This document shows positions 5,464-5,572 of a stretch of DNA of 5,572 bases, piece after piece; the first letter of the stretch is position 1, and each line of letters starts with the position of its first letter. A program made the position numbers and the translations under genes. The DNA lies in assembly GCA_964519585.1 (NCBI GenBank), contig CAZFIO010000128.1, positions 1 to 5,572 of the forward strand, read 5' to 3'. Below the pieces are notes generated by a model, which was not told the DNA's origin, searched no databases, and worked only from the letters and a program-made list of their open reading frames with translations. Source of the DNA: CAZFIO01 sp964519585. Lineage in GTDB: Bacteria > Bacillota > Clostridia > Tissierellales > Tissierellaceae.

Positions 5464-5572
5464 AGCTAAGAGAATGAGCATAGCGAAATTTGATTAGAAA
5501 CAAGCTAGGACTAAAATGGCCCGTTTGACAGATGACTTGGATAATCAGGGATATTTGAAGTCTAATTACTAG
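5464..5572 (+). other. 3' tail with short open stretches, no recognised gene
   Basis: The only suggestive reading is an 18-codon frame at 5516-5572, MARLTDDLDNQGYLKSNY, ending in the TAG at the window edge. It has TAGGA (5506-5510) five bases before its ATG. In the same frame a 14-codon stretch starts at ATG 5453, with AGGGAA (5441-5446) upstream, and stops at TAG 5495. I do not recognise either. They may be chance, a leader peptide, or remains of one decayed frame. Confidence 0.25.

Noticed and set aside
1..5572. Mobile element, CRISPR, toxin-antitoxin or phage defence system
   Set aside because: No transposase, integrase, spaced repeats, tRNA or defence-type domains are visible on either strand; the recognised genes are sporulation, cell-shape and one-carbon metabolism genes.

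Overview
This AT-rich window reads as a chromosomal segment of an endospore-forming low-GC Firmicute. The class is probably Clostridia or Tissierellia in the broad sense. The reasons are a SpoIIQ-like M23 protein followed by SpoIIID and an MreB/Mbl protein, strong AGGAGG-type ribosome binding sites, use of GTG and TTG starts, and a formate-tetrahydrofolate ligase plus FchA-type cyclohydrolase pair, as found in anaerobes with folate one-carbon energy metabolism. All recognised genes lie on the + strand.

Region 1 (1-1104) is a sporulation block. It starts with the 3' part of a SpoIIQ-like gene: its frame is open from base 1, encodes a membrane segment before the first ATG, and so begins upstream of the window. 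A 48-base gap holding a sigma-E-like promoter candidate leads to spoIIID, whose stop codon overlaps a perfect-stem terminator. Region 2 (1105-2316) is a roughly 190-base AT-rich spacer with a second hairpin terminator, then an mbl/mreB gene that probably starts at TTG. SpoIIQ (engulfment and forespore-mother cell channel), SpoIIID (mother-cell transcription switch) and Mbl (cell-wall scaffold) form a conserved neighbourhood.

Region 3 (2317-4880) is a metabolic operon: a leader with a TATAAT promoter, fhs, a 21-base gap, fchA and a strong intrinsic terminator. Fhs joins formate to tetrahydrofolate and FchA interconverts 10-formyl- and 5,10-methenyl-tetrahydrofolate. The two are consecutive steps of the methyl branch, usable in either direction. 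The fhs start is better placed at 2493 than at the upstream in-frame ATG 2487, because 2487 directly abuts the Shine-Dalgarno sequence.

Region 4 (4881-5572) holds a small four-helix membrane protein resembling the PF06541 'putative ABC-transporter type IV' family, probably starting at TTG 5011. A 142-base tail follows, with a hairpin that resembles the one at 1152-1178 and short open stretches of doubtful coding value.

I see no mobile element, CRISPR array, RNA gene or clearly novel multi-gene system. The content is mostly conserved core genome. The items most worth a second look are the long acidic, repeat-bearing linker of the SpoIIQ-like protein, the two related ATGTCAGGC hairpins, and the unexplained 3' tail.
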